The notes beneath the pieces are model-generated. The model did no database searches, had not been told where the DNA came from, and saw only the letters and a program-made list of their open reading frames with translations. 64,000 bases of DNA. Source: Haematococcus lacustris. Lineage: Eukaryota; Chlorophyta; Chlorophyceae; Chlamydomonadales; Haematococcaceae. Location: the NCBI GenBank assembly GCA_030144725.1, contig JASKMD010000026.1, positions 3,104,121-3,168,120 on the forward strand, written 5' to 3'. This document shows, piece by piece, positions 12,901 to 23,926 of this stretch; positions within the stretch are counted from its first letter, which is position 1, and each line of letters starts with the position of its first letter. The translations under genes and the position numbers were made by a program.

Positions 12901-13826
12901 GCCCTCTAGGTATGGGGGGGAGGTGGGCCCGGTGCCACATTCCCGTAATCGTTCTCCGATCCGACTGTTGCTGCCGACGCGCATGCTCGCGTAGAGCAGC
13001 CAAAGCGGCGCGGGCGGTCGTAGCGATGACTGCATGCCCCGCAACGGCTTGAATTTGAATCACCAACTTTGATGCTTTGCTGTGCACGACCTATTGCGTG
13101 CATAATAATTCTGGATGGGTGAACGGTAGCTGGCAGGGTTGGCTACATGGTGAATCATTTAGCATAACATTTGGCGCAGTGAGTGCTGAGTTACAGCCGT
13201 CCGACTGCCAAGGGTCAGTTTCCTGTCATTTTTAAACAGTTGGGGTCGCCCGACCTGCACAACGGCAAACACTTTTCACAGCTCAGTGTCTGCATGTTTT
13301 TCACTAATTCTTGCCGTTCGTGGTTGCTCAGAAGCCACAAGCACCAGTAATCAGGAACTCTTGTGCAACCTAAAAATGGTTGCAACATGTGGACTGAACC
13401 TGTTTCTAGCAACAATCCGCAATCGCGGTCACGCTCCCAACCCACAATGCCATCGACCTGCAGAGGCGCCGTTTGATGACAAAAGGTGACACTTTGGAGC
13501 GGGGGGCAAGGAAGCAGGCGGGGAAGCAGCAGGTGAGCTTGGGAGTGGGTCTCGATTCGTGCTAGGACGTTGCAGCACTGATGCGTGCTAACCTGAAAAG
13601 TTGGCATGTCCAGTCAGGATGCGCCATTCACGCCGCTCTGGGTCCAGGCTGCCTATAGCCGTCGCTAAATGTGTCTGCGCCGCTCCAGAACACGTCGCGT
13701 GTTGGAGGCCAGCCACCCGGCAAAACGCTGGGGCTGGCTGCACTCTATTCGGGCCATCAGCAACTCATCGCACAAATCGGCGGCCTCATCCGTGCAGAAA
13801 TGAGTTGGAAAGTTATCTCTTGAGCC
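9991..13826 (-). pseudogene. DDE-like transposase, interrupted by a 1.2-kb insertion
   Basis: Reading on the minus strand: an N-terminal piece (13665-13826) with HFCTDEAADLCDELLMARIE; a piece ending CEKCLPLCR (to about 13261); then, past the insertion at 12029-13253, PVNAMVNKKRG in the same frame; an acidic Ala/Asp/Glu repeat region; a Cys-rich segment (CPCK, CLQRQCAAC); and the core. The core shows DWSEKLTIHHD, then LWSDGCASQFKGAK, then SYGATSHFKSTHDSEGGVAKRE. The order D, then SDG-x2-Q-K, then SH-x-K-x3-D-x2-GG-x2-KRE is that of a widespread eukaryotic transposase-derived family; catalysis by a D-D-E/D triad is inferred. The C-terminus (9991-10242) is in another frame, so a short intron or frameshift lies near 10240. 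A TTACA (TGTAA on this strand) follows the stop. The gene is inactivated here by the insertion. Confidence 0.7.
12029..13253 (+). mobile_element. 1.2-kb TIR element, TCGGGCGGCCCCAAC ends, 7-bp TSD CCTGCAC
   Basis: The element starts TCGGGCGGCCCCAAC and ends GTTGGGGTCGCCCGA. CCTGCAC is duplicated exactly at 12022-12028 and 13254-13260. It sits in the coding region of the transposase at 9991-13826; removing it with one target copy restores an open frame. A 64-codon minus-strand frame at 12850-13044 recurs in related copies, but no transposase is encoded, so the element is non-autonomous. Confidence 0.9.
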
Positions 13827-13833
13827 ATGGGGG

Positions 13834-15059
13834 TCAGGCGGCCCCAACATTCAAAAAATGACAGGAAACCGACCCCTGGTAGTAGGACGGCTGTAACTCT
13901 GCACTCACTACGCCAAATATTATGCTACTTGGCTCACAATGTAGCCAGCCCGGCCAGCTACCTGTTCCCCATCCAGAATAGTTATGCAGTCAGTAGGCCG
14001 TGCACAACAAAGCATCAAAGTTGGTGATTCAAATTTGAGCCATTGCGGAGCATGCAGTCGTCGCCTCAACCGCCCGCGTCGCGTAGGCTGCTCTACATGA
14101 GCATGCGCGTCGGCGGCAGCAGTCGGATCGGAAAGCGGTAGCGAGGATGTGGCAATGAGCCCACCTCCCCCCCATACCTGGAGGGCAATGCCACAGCTCG
14201 ACCATTTGGACTTACAACATGCTACTTACTAGGTTAAGCTCATCCACAACAGTGTTACAAACGCTCATACTCAGATGAGGCAAAAGCTCACTTTGGTCTG
14301 TGACCCCCAACTCCCTTAGCCGATCTCAGGGCCAGGGCCATGCAGTCAGTCGCACAACTCCATACCATGACGGAATTTGGACTCGGCTCCTCAAAGACTT
14401 ATACTCCCCTACATGCCATCCACCTGCTTGCAATGTTTCATAGCTCAACTGCCACCCCACAGCCCCGTAGCCCTGATTCTGCTTGGAGAACATGATGTCA
14501 CTTTGAAGATGTCAAACTGATAGAGGCCTGGGCTGTTTAACGTGCGGTTTATTCTAATAAATGCGCCAAGGGGTCAAGAACAAACATTTTGTGGCCGTTT
14601 TCCTGTGGGTGCAACGGGTGCAACACAGTGGAGGACACAGTGGAGGAGGGGGGTGGTAACCCGGGTGATACCTTAGTGTGCGCCAACCCAAATGGTGTAT
14701 TCGGCGGAAGTGAGCACATCTATTATGTTTCATTCACCCCGTCTAGGCGCACTGCACGCCCGGCAGACATCGCGTTGGGTGTTGGCCGGACATTCCATTT
14801 GTGCACAACCAGCTCACTACGCTAGGTAGATGGGGTCTCAGCGATGAGGCTCACCGTGCCAAGGCGACCCGTCTCGCCGATGTGATTTGTTCGCGGGCAC
14901 ATGTGGCAGTATGCGAGCAGAGACTCCAATGGCTAGCGCTGATGGTCAGATTACGCGGACTAAACCGCCAATGCCAATGTGATTAACGCTATCGAGAACA
15001 GTGCAGTTTTGAGAGAGTACTTGCATGAAGATTACCAACCCCATGTTGGGGCCGCCCGA
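13834..15059 (-). mobile_element. 1.2-kb TIR element, inverted copy, 7-bp TSD ATGGGGG
   Basis: Same family as 12029-13253 in the opposite orientation, starting TCAGGCGGCCCCAAC and ending GTTGGGGCCGCCCGA. The target duplication ATGGGGG lies at 13827-13833 and 15060-15066. The unoccupied sequence survives in the related elements at 17109, 27457 and 32107, where TGCACCCCC runs straight into GTGGCTCAAGAG. It was inserted just inside the right end of the 9409-15089 transposon. Confidence 0.9.
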
Positions 15060-15394
15060 ATGGGGGTGCAGCCAATGGCGGGGGTGACCAGTGCTGTTTT
15101 TGAGATCGATTTGCTGCTTGTTGGTGCTACGTAACCGTCTGGTTTCTGCGCCCTAGCTTTGAAGTATGCTCATAGCTCCCACGGGAAGGAATTGCAGTGT
15201 ATTAAAGCGGCCCTGCGCAGGTTGGGAAGCTCTTAAAACCACAGTGCGTAGAAACCTTGTTTTTGGGCAGGAAGTGCATGAAACGCCGTGCTGACCTCCT
15301 GTAGAGATGCAAACTGTGTGCCCCGAGAATCTCGTACACTTTTGGTAGCGTTGTCGCGCCTCATAACTGCGCTGTGACCTGATGCATAGAAAGT

Positions 15395-15850
15395 TTTCGT
15401 CAGTGACAAGCAGGCAATGCTGCAGGAGCACGGCTGCCACTGAACAGGAAAGTCACGGGCGCAATCACCGCGGTTCCCTTACACGATTTGAGCTGTCGAT
15501 GCCTCCAGCACAACTACTAACACCTAGCAGAGCACTGCGTTGAGGAATCTCAAGCTGACGATGCAGCTTGAGTGTAACCCTAAATACCTACAGTCCTACG
15601 GACGCATCAATCATGCAAACATCAGCGCATCAACGCGCGGGCAGCGCACAGGTAAAGCACATGCAGCGGCATACCAACGGTCACGCGCGGCTATGCAAGC
15701 CGCCCATGCAAGATAAGAATACACGCAACTCCTAACGTCGTCGATCAACACCTTCAACCGCTATCTAGTCGTCAACCATATCAACAGGATTCATTGTCGT
15801 TACGCATTATGATGACACACGCATTAGGACATGACAGCGTTATTCTTAGG
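15395..15850 (-). mobile_element. fragment of the 48.1-58.2 kb LTR retrotransposon (part of LTR plus leader)
   Basis: In reverse complement, 15489-15840 matches the 3' two-thirds of the 610-bp LTR found at 48106-48715. 15395-15488 continues into the sequence just downstream of that LTR (CGGTGATTGCGCCCGTGAC and onward). Because it extends from the LTR into internal leader, it is a broken 5' end rather than a solo LTR. The sequences at 15090-15394 and 15851-16578 show no recognisable gene; a short GGAAAGCATA-type repeat lies at about 16050-16115. Confidence 0.75.
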
Positions 15851-16580
15851 ATTAGCACCCATAGATCACCCAGACATATCTACCATGCTCATGTCGAAAT
15901 CAGCCCATCACCTCGCGCTCACTAGGCTGCGAAAGTGTAAGAGGTTGTTCTGATTCTTCCAAGCTACCACCAACGTTCATCAGCGGCACAAATGATGCAG
16001 ACTGGCGGCCATAATTAGCGATGGGCCGACGCAGTCAGCGTAGTAAGAATAGGAAGGATCGGAAAGCATAGGACAGCAGAGGATAGCATAGGAAAGCATA
16101 AGAAAGCATAGGAAGCTCTCGTCGTTCATTAGCCCTCTCAATAATGTCGTCGAAGGAGAGACCAGAAAAAAACAGTTCCTTCGGACATGCTGCCTGCAGC
16201 TCGTAGTATATGCTTTGATGTGGTGGAGGAGTAGGGCCATTGCAACGCTTAGGTATGTTGCGAGCGAGCTGCGGCAGCCCGATGCGAGATGCCAGCCACT
16301 CGGTTAACCGACATAACCGCCGGCCCTCGCGCTAGCGCTGTTGTGTACCGTACCTACCAGCACCCGCTTATAAAGGAACGCCGCATCCATCTACAATAAC
16401 CTTGCCAGCTGGACACTTGGCAAGGGTTGGTGGGCGTCCAGGCCGTGCAGGCCCTTTGATGCAATAGGCATATCGGGAAGGCTCGCTGATCAAGGCTGTG
16501 TAAGCGCGGCATCAAATGGCTCACGGTACATTTTGCCAAAGAGACCTGACCTGACCTATACTATAGACAAGGTAGTATCA

Positions 16581-17666
16581 GGTTAGACAAGCAAGCCAAA
16601 AAATGCCCAGTTTTTGGACGGACCTAACTAACTCTATACACCGCTTCACGATGTAAGATTTGCACGCCTTGCCGCAGCGCCGTACAACTTATCATCGGCT
16701 CAGAGGAACAGGCCTACGGTGATCGGCTGGTCCGCGACCCCGTCCAATGTTCGATGGCTCCGACTAGCACGCAATGTCAGAAGCACTCCATCTCTCTGGT
16801 GCCAGTTTTTTAGAGACACGAGTGCCAGTTTGTAATGATGTAGGTTGGATGTTATAATGTAATGATGTGAGGTTGGATGTAATGATGTATGGTCGAGGGC
16901 CGGACGGGCCAGCCGCAAACAGCTTTTTAGGCAAAGTCCACCGCACATGTTATGAGATAGGAGGGTTCGGAGCTGGAGTTTGTGGTTGCGGGGCATTACT
17001 AACATTCACAGCTTTGCGGGAGCTAGGAAGCCGAGCTACCCAGTACAACCGACTGAACGGACCTGGCTAGCGAGAGAGACGGGCCCCGGCCTTAGACTTT
17101 ATACGTATGGTCACCCCCGCCATTGGCTGCACCCCCGTGGCTCAAGAGATAACTTTCTTACTCATTTCTGCACGGATGAGGCCGCCGATTGGTGCGATGA
17201 GCTGCTTATGGCCTGAATAGAGTGCAGCCAGCCACAGCGATTTGCCGGCTGGCTGGCCCCAACCCGCGACGGACAATTCAAATTTTTAGGTCAGCACGCG
17301 ACAGTGCTGCTGCGTCCCAGCACACATCGATACCATCTCCCAAGCTGGGGGCGTGTACACGACGGCGGATAGCTGCTGAACCTGCAATTTCGGAACTTGC
17401 GCGTTACGCCGGGTTGCTGGCCTCCAACCCGCGACGGACATTTAAATTATTAGGTTGCACAGGATGCTTCGATCATTGATGTCTGTGGCTTCCGAGCAAC
17501 CAGGAGCAGCAAGAATATGTCAAAAAGATGTAGAAACTGAGCTGATAACTGTGCCCGCCCACACACACGAAACGGCACACAAATGGAGGCAACGCGTTTC
17601 TGTCGTGATTAAACGTTAGAAGCCCACACAACGAGTCGCACAGAACCGGCAGTACATCATCTGACG
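16581..17666 (+). repeat. partial copy (unit 0) of the 4,650-bp tandem segmental repeat
   Basis: Matches 26929-28014 and 31579-32664 with no difference noticed. It ends at the breakpoint where all copies read CATCTGACG, inside the left part of a GGTCACC-type transposon (from 17109). It contains the repeated small frame HFCTDEAADWCDELLMA, a remnant of the transposase N-terminus coded at 13665-13826. Confidence 0.9.
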
Positions 17667-17824
17667 CCGCTCGGACCATGGGTCATGGGGTGACCTCGAC
17701 TGGGCCGGACCCCGATCCGAGTGGCCTTGGCGCGTGTACCGAGCTGCCATCGCCGTTGCCCCGCGCTGGCGCACCTAGTCATGTGGGCGAAAAGGCCTGT
17801 GACCGTCTGGGCCGACTGGCCGAC

Positions 17825-18366
17825 CAATCAAGTCTCCCGGTAAAAGTTCCCCCTGTACGGGGGAAGTTTGTTGGCTGTAGATGGGGGAAGTTTTGAATTG
17901 CCCAACGGCGCTACTCGACAAGCACGAGCGACTAGCCACCCACACAACGGCTTGCTGGGCTCCTCCGCATGCTTTGACTCGCAACCTTGACTGCCCAGAG
18001 GTGGTTAGGGGTGGGCGGTTACTGCCCAGCAAACGCAGCCCGCCTGGACCGTTCTTATTTCGATAAGCTCAATCAGGGAATGTAGCCGCATTAGCGAGCC
18101 GCAGCTTAAGCGGCGAGCCAACAGGACAGGCCAAATCCCCCCACAACACCCAAAAATAGCGACGGACACAATGCAGTGCCAGACGAGCTACAGGAGGAAC
18201 CGCAGCGGGAGCAGCACCTGCGTTCTGCAGCTTTTCTGCTTTGGCAGGAGCGCAGGGAGCGGTCAGATGCCGCTGCCCGTTCCAAATCGGAGCAGCGCAA
18301 GCGGGAATATGTGGAGCTCAAATGACAGCCCTGCAGTCAGGTATTCAAACAGCTATCAGCGAGGAT
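17825..18366 (+). repeat. left terminal inverted repeat of the KDZ element, carrying coding sequence
   Basis: Near-identical in reverse complement to 22945-23515. Around 18180-18320 it reads PDELQEEPQREQHLRSAAF, followed by a charged Arg/Glu/Lys segment that could form a coiled coil. About 30 bp present in the right copy are missing after GTGGAG, which brings a stop (LK followed by TGA) into frame. Confidence 0.88.
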
Positions 18367-18419
18367 TGGCTGCACCATGCTTGTGCCTCTGGGGCAACTA
18401 GACTAGAAGATTCCCCCTT

Positions 18420-18977
18420 GAAGCCACTTCAGGTGATGCAGGTGGAGTACATCAGCATGCAGGACCGCTTTAAGCTGATGCTCCCTTGCGCTTCACGCAA
18501 TCAGTCGATCAGTCCCAACCCTCTCTCATTCTTCTGCTGGCCTAGCAGCCAGACCCACGCAAAAACGCGGTATGATGTGATAGTTCTGCGCTCCTATGCC
18601 CAGATGCAAGGGTGTGGTGTCTCCATGGGAGGTCAGCCATCGCTAGTCACCGGCGCTGTAGACTGCGCCATGCACCACCCATGCGTATCATCAAGTGTGT
18701 TTGTGTGTGCTGTCATGTAGCCTTCCTGGAGGCGCTCAATGCCGCTCACTATCGGCACTGTACGCATCTCAGCAGATCAGAACAGACAGCTTCAGCCAGG
18801 CATTCTTTGACTACCTGCGGGCCATTGACCGGCTCCTCTCCATGCCCAGCTTGTTGCAACAGCGCTCAGACCTACAGGCCCAACTCCCCAGAGGAGCATT
18901 CAGTGACTGTCCCATCTGTGCGCTCGTCCCAGGTACTTGGTCGCATGCATCTGCTGCCATGCAGGAAAGCTGTGTGT

Positions 18978-19015
<38 letters not shown>

Positions 19016-20261
19016 ACGACAATGGGTGTGTATGTGTGTGCGTGTGTGTGTGTCCATGTTGCAGGTGTGCCACAAGATGGCTACGAGCATTGTGTTGCTG
19101 GCGATGCTTGCAACAAGCACAGCAGATATGCCGGTGTGGCCAAGGCCACCCGTGACCTAGTGCAGCACACAGATACATACCTGGATTGTACAGGGTTGGA
19201 GGGCGCAGTGCAACAGCTGCATGACAGTGGGCAACTCAGTCTGTTTGGAGCATTTGCAGCGGCCAGAGCTACAACAGAGGCAACAGGAGCTGGAGCAGAC
19301 GCAGCGGTAGTATTAGCAAGCGTGGACAGTGAGGCAGGCGTGGACAGTGAGGCACATGACTGCTCAACCTTGCTGCCCTATTTTAGGCCTGAGACCAGCA
19401 ACATAACAGCCAGCCTTGTGCAGTGCATGGTGTGGTTGGCTTTGTGTGCTGCCATGACGTGCCGCTACTAGCGCTGTACTGCAACATGCGCACAGCGGAG
19501 CAGTTTGTGTACTACCTCCTGGCATGGCATGCTGCATGCGACATGTTGCATCTCTACATTGACTTAGCCTGCCAATTCCAGGTTGGTTGTTCGCCATGGA
19601 GAAGCACCATGGCAGTGCTGAGGGTGAGAGCCCTCTCTTGCACGAGGCCTGGTGCTCCTGGTCGAAGGTCAAGTCTCAAGGTGTGTGTGGCATGGCAAGG
19701 GTGCAGAGTGTTCAGGGTGAGGTGTGGCACAGTTGGTTGAGCGCGGTGTGTTGTAGGTACCGTACCCAGGTGGAGCAGCTCACCACAGTGTGCATGAGCT
19801 GGGGTTGCAACGCGACCGTATGGGCCAGAGCGACAAGGACACGCGCGCAGCAAGCAACGCCATCAAGGCAAAGCTTAGGACAGCTCGTCAGCTTCTCAAA
19901 GAGGCAGCACTCAACCAAGCGCTAGGGAGTGGTGAGGATGCAGCAGCTGTCAGCATGGTGAGGGGTGAGCCAGCTCCATGGGCTGAGGCCTCCACAGCAA
20001 CCCCCTACGGCAAGCTGCTGCACTATGGGCGGCAGCTGCACCATTTGCAAAGCGATAGGGATAGATGCGTTGAGCAGCAAGCTATGCTGCGTATCGAGCA
20101 TTGTGTGCAAGGGGGCATGCAGTGAGCCTGAGGCGCATGGCGAGGCTGAGTCAGGGCAGCTGCAGCAGTCATGGCACATAGGGCGGTTGTTCTATATCAA
20201 ACAACACATGCAGCAGTACCAAGACATGCTAATCAAGGCTGAGGGCATGTACATGAGCTAG
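18420..20261 (+). pseudogene. KDZ (Kyakuja-Dileera-Zisupton) family transposase, fragmented
   Basis: Exon-like blocks in order: LKPLQVMQVEYISMQDRFK (18420-18500); TDSFSQAFFDYLRAIDRLLSM to CPICALVP (to 18932, donor GTACTTGG); GVPQDGYEHCVAGDACNKH (from about 19064, after TTGCAG); GVVGFVCCHDVPLLALYCN followed by YIDLACQFQ (about 19425-19580); and a C-terminal helical part (19790-20261). The sequence G-V-V-G-F-V-C-C-H-D followed 30-40 residues later by Y-x-D-L-A-C-Q-F corresponds to the KDZ signature of a CRHG-like motif and a Y-D-I-A-C-like motif. These are DNA-transposon recombinases. The usual CxC zinc cluster is not evident, and the last block needs a frame change near 20125. The copy may be intron-containing rather than dead, but the TIR stop argues for decay. 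Confidence 0.65.
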
Positions 20262-20288
20262 GAGGGCAGGGGCACTTGCAACACCCCT

Positions 20289-20396
20289 ATTGTTCTCTTG
20301 TATCACTTGTAACACCCTTGTACCACTTGTAACACCCTTGTACCACTTGTAACACCCTTGTACCACTTGTAACACCCTTGTAATCCCTTGTAACAT
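20289..20396 (+). promoter_or_regulatory. tandem TGTAA motifs downstream of the KDZ transposase (candidate polyadenylation signals)
   Basis: Tandem 20-bp units of CTTGTACCACTTGTAACACC begin about 30 bases after the transposase stop at 20261. Each unit contains TGTAA, the polyadenylation signal used by volvocine algae. The array may serve as a redundant 3'-end signal; this is inference. Confidence 0.45.
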
Positions 20397-22068
20397 GGCG
20401 GTCATGTAATGCTATCCAACCAACCGCTTATGTGATCCCTAACCGTTGAGAGCTGACCTAACTAGACTTCATTCCAGAGTCACCCGGTCCCAACCTCTAC
20501 ATACCATGCATGTAACCAACCGCATCCCTAGGTGCCTAGCTCCTACTTGCACTAGAAGCTCTTTGTAAATAACAATAGACAAGGCTAGACAAGGCTATCC
20601 AAGCCAAATGAGAATGGCCGCGCTCAAGTTTAAAACCTGTACCTAAACACTATTAGCACCGCCTTGCCTCCTAGGCTGGATCCCTAGCTAGCCCAGCCCA
20701 GCCTAACCTATCACTGCCAGGCTAGCCCATCCCTAGCCAGCCCATCCCTAGCCAGCCTATCCCAGCCCATCCCAACCCAGCCTATCCCTTGCTAGCCCAT
20801 CCCATCCCATCCTAACCTATCACTGGCAGGCCTGCACTTGCTAAGCCCGACCGTGATGCATACATGCATAGGGGGTATGTAGCAGGTGGCTACCACGTTT
20901 GCGGCATTAGCGCATCACCGCGTGGTGTGTTGTCCATACAAGGGGCATATGGCGCACCATACCCTAGCATGTGGCTGGATCTGGTGAGCCTCCACTATAG
21001 GTACCATCCGTAGTCCAGCTGGCTGTGACACATTGGGCGTGGGTCACTGCCAGGCCTGCACGTGCTAGGCATGGCTGTAGTGCATACATGCAAAGGAGGT
21101 ATGTAGCAGGTGGCTACCACGTTTGCAGCATTAGCGCATCACCGCGTGGTGGTGTTGTCCATACAAGGGGCGTAGGTATCATTTGAGAAGAGGATACACG
21201 GCTAATGACCTCCACCGTTTTCTTCCTTACATCTTACAATTTACACCTTACAAATCACGTTGTGTGGCATGGAACTGAACGGAAGCTCTTTGAAAGCTTT
21301 TTGAAAGCTTTTGTACCATGCAACATACTTCTCAGATGGGCTCAAAGTTGCTGCTAATTGCTAATACAAGACTGCACTGCCACACACCTACAGCCTGGTG
21401 CTGCTGCTGCTGCTCATGCTCTGCAGCACATGCACTGCAACCTGCTGTCGCTGCTCATGCACTGAAGCACACCCGCAGCCTGCTGCTACCTGCACTGCCA
21501 CACACCTAAAGCTTGCTGCTGCTGCTGTCCATGCACTGCTGCTCATGCACTAAAACACATGCACTGCAGCCTGCTGTTGCTGCTCATGCACTGAAGCACA
21601 CCTGCAGCCTGCTGCTACCTGCAGCATGCACTGCCACACACCTACAGGCAGGTCAGGTCAGGTCAGGTCAGGGCAAGTCAGGTCAGGTCAGGGGCAACGC
21701 AAGGCTGGGAGGGGGTGGGGCAGGGTTGGGCAGGGAGGGGAGGGGCAATGCAAGGCAGGGATGAGGTGGGGCAGGGCTGGGAGGTGGTGGGGCAGGGATG
21801 GGCAGGGAGGGGAGGGGCAACGCAAGGCAAGAAGGGGGTGGGGCAGGGTTGGGCAGGGAGGGGAGGGGCAATGCAAGGCAGGGATGGCGTGGGGCAGGGC
21901 TGGGAGGGGGTGGGGCAGGGCTGGGAGGGGGTGGGGCAGGGCTGGGATGGGGTGGCATAGCAACAACACCAAAGGCATGACAACAACACCACAATGCAGA
22001 TGGGTGGGTGGGCGGGTGACTGGGTGCACCTTGCTGTGTAGCGGCACTAGCCAGCTGCGGCACAGAGC

Positions 22069-22401
22069 TTGCTGCCCCTGCTGCTGCTGCCCCTGCTGCT
22101 GCTGCTGCCGCTGCTGCCGCTGCTGCCGCTGCTGCCGCTGCTGCCGCCGCTGCTGCCCCTGCTGCTGCTGCCGCTGCTGCCGCTGCTGCCCCTGCTGCTG
22201 CTGCCCCTGCTGCCCCTGCTGCTGCTGCCCCTGCTGCCCCTGCCGCCCCTGCCCCTGCCCCTGCCGCCCCTGCTGCTGCCGCCCCTGCTGCTGCTGCCCC
22301 TGCTGCTGCTGCCCCTGCTGCTGCTGCCCCTGCTGCTGCTGCCCCTGCTGCTGCTGCCCCTGCTGCTGCTGCCCCTGCTGCTGCCCCTGCTGCTGCTCTT
22401 C
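22069..22401 (-). repeat. CTGCTGCTGCCC array, reading poly-Gln/Gly on the minus strand
   Basis: Interrupted 12-bp units. On the minus strand they read QQQG repeats, preceded by KKKKEE. This could be the Gln-rich tail of a second element gene that starts in the right TIR (PDELQEEPQREQ at about 22965-23165), but splice sites joining the two were not resolved. Confidence 0.6.
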
Positions 22402-22944
22402 TTTCTTCTTCTTCGTGTCCAGCAGTTGCATTGGGGTGGGCCCCCCGTTAGCGGTTGGTCTGTAGCTGCCTCCCCCACCACCTGCAGCACAGGGGTCGCC
22501 AGCAAAAGCGAGATTGGATTCCACGCCAGCAGCGTGTGTGCGACTGTCCTCAGCGCCAAGAGCTGCAGCAACGGTAACAAAACCATTGCTACATTACTGC
22601 CTGCTTGCTTGCATGCTACTCTGGCTGGGCCTGAGCGGACTTCCAAGCTGCACACTGACTTGCTCTAGCATCTGAGATAGCTCGCCAATCCTTTTGGCAG
22701 ATGGTTGCTGAGCTGGGCTGGGGCGTGGGCTGCGCAGAGAGGTGCACAGGGGGGAGGTAACTGTATGCACACAAGCATCAAATCACATCACAAATCAGAC
22801 TCAAGATCATGCAATCCAGCAGTCATGCAAGCCAAGAATTAGACACAGCGGTTGCGACAAGTAATCCTGTATCACCAACGACAACAGCATTAGCGCAACA
22901 ACACTAGCACTATTGCATAGCATACCTTGGCAAGGGGATGGGGA

Positions 22945-23515
22945 TCCTCGCTGATAGCTGTTTAAAAAACTGACTGCAGGGCTGTCATCTGAGCTGCCAA
23001 GCGCTCCTGATGCTGTGGCGGAGACTCCACATATTCCCGCTTGCGCTGCTCCGATTTGGAACGGGCAGCGGCATCTGACCGCTCCCTGCGCTCCTGCCGA
23101 GGCAGAAAAGCTGCAGAACGCAGGTGCTGCTCCCGCTGCGGTTCCTCCTGTAGCTCGTCTGGCACTGCATTGTGTCCGTCGCTATTTTTGGGTGTTGTGG
23201 GGGGATTTGGCCTGTCCTGTTGGCTCGCCGCTTAAGCTGCGGCTCGCTAATGCGGCTACATTCCCTGATTGAGCTTATCGAAATAAGAACGGTCCAGGCG
23301 GGCTGCGTTTGCTGGGCAGTACCCCCCACCCCTAACCACCTCTGGGCAGTCAAGGTTGCGAGTCAAAGCATGCGGAGGAGCCCAGCAAGCCGTTGTGTGG
23401 GTGGCTAGTCGCTCGTGCTTGTCGAGTAGCGCCGTTGGGCAATTCAAAACTTCCCCCATCTACAGCCAACAAACTTCCCCCGTACAGGGGGAACTTTTAC
23501 CGGGAGACTTGATTG
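22945..23515 (-). repeat. right terminal inverted repeat of the KDZ element, with an intact reading frame
   Basis: The minus-strand frame 22962-23165 reads PDELQEEPQREQHLRSAAF, then an Arg/Ala/Lys-rich helix, then SPPQHQERLAAQMTALQ. This is the fuller version of the frame that is truncated in the left TIR. It implies that genes reading inward from either end share the same first exon. Confidence 0.85.
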
Positions 23516-23926
23516 GGCCGACTGGGCGTGACAGCTGGTGGTTGGTGGTTGGAGCCAAGCAACGTAGTTCCTTCGAGTGATTACCTTGGTTCGAATCGAG
23601 TATGTTGCGATGTGGGTCGTTGCGACGTGGACCTAAACTGTAACCCCTGACCGTGAACAAAACCGTGCAGCAGCTCGCTCTAAGCGCACGCATAGAGCTG
23701 TCACCCGTTGCACCCACGCGCAGAGCAGAAAGCATACTCGTCTCTAGAGGTGCTAACAGTGCGTCAAGTGCCCCAAGTCTAGGATGACAAGTCCACAACC
23801 CCGTGACATTCAGCCCCAAGCACCAAGGCATAGATTGTTCAGCCATACATGTACAGTTGCTTGCTGCACAGTGTGTGTGGATGCGCAGCTCCTGCATAGC
23901 ACTTATACAGTGGTGCTGGTGCATGG

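Larger units (their letters stand above)
9409..15089 (-). mobile_element. DDE transposon with GGTCACCCCCGCC inverted ends and 4-bp TSD (AGTG)
   Basis: The ends are GGTCACCCCCGCCATTGGCT at the left and its reverse complement at the right, both running on into TGCACCC. AGTG flanks both sides (9405-9408 and 15090-15093). A second, deleted copy at 32107-33152 has the same ends and GTAT on both sides, so a 4-bp target duplication is a family property. Without its two nested insertions (12029-13253 and 13834-15059) the element would be about 3.2 kb. It carries one transposase gene on the minus strand. I do not assign it to a named superfamily. Confidence 0.85.
17825..23515 (+). mobile_element. KDZ-type DNA transposon with about 550-bp terminal inverted repeats, TSD GGCCGAC
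   Basis: The element begins CAATCAAGTCTCCCGG and ends with the reverse complement. GGCCGAC flanks it at 17818-17824 and 23516-23522 (5 or 7 bp depending on whether one C/G pair belongs to the ends). Unit 2 of the tandem repeat keeps the empty site with a single GGCCGAC (about 28166-28172), and the unit offset difference (10,348 minus 4,650 = 5,698) equals element plus TSD. The left TIR is 17825-18366 and the right TIR 22945-23515; the left one lacks about 30 bp. Between the transposase and the right TIR lie cytosine-rich direct repeats, two copies of a 60-bp block near 20868 and 21078, GGGCAGG-type repeats (21640-21960) and a CTGCTGCTGCCC array. Confidence 0.88.

Noticed and set aside
21626..22465. 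Cys-rich open frame of 279 codons on the + strand
   Set aside because: It reads CTGCTGCTGCCC and GGGCAGG repeats out of any plausible coding frame; the minus strand gives the poly-Gln reading more typical of proteins.
23575..23605. GGTTCGAATCG, B-box-like, also at 28225-28255
   Set aside because: No cloverleaf could be drawn around it; a chance match in the duplicated unit.
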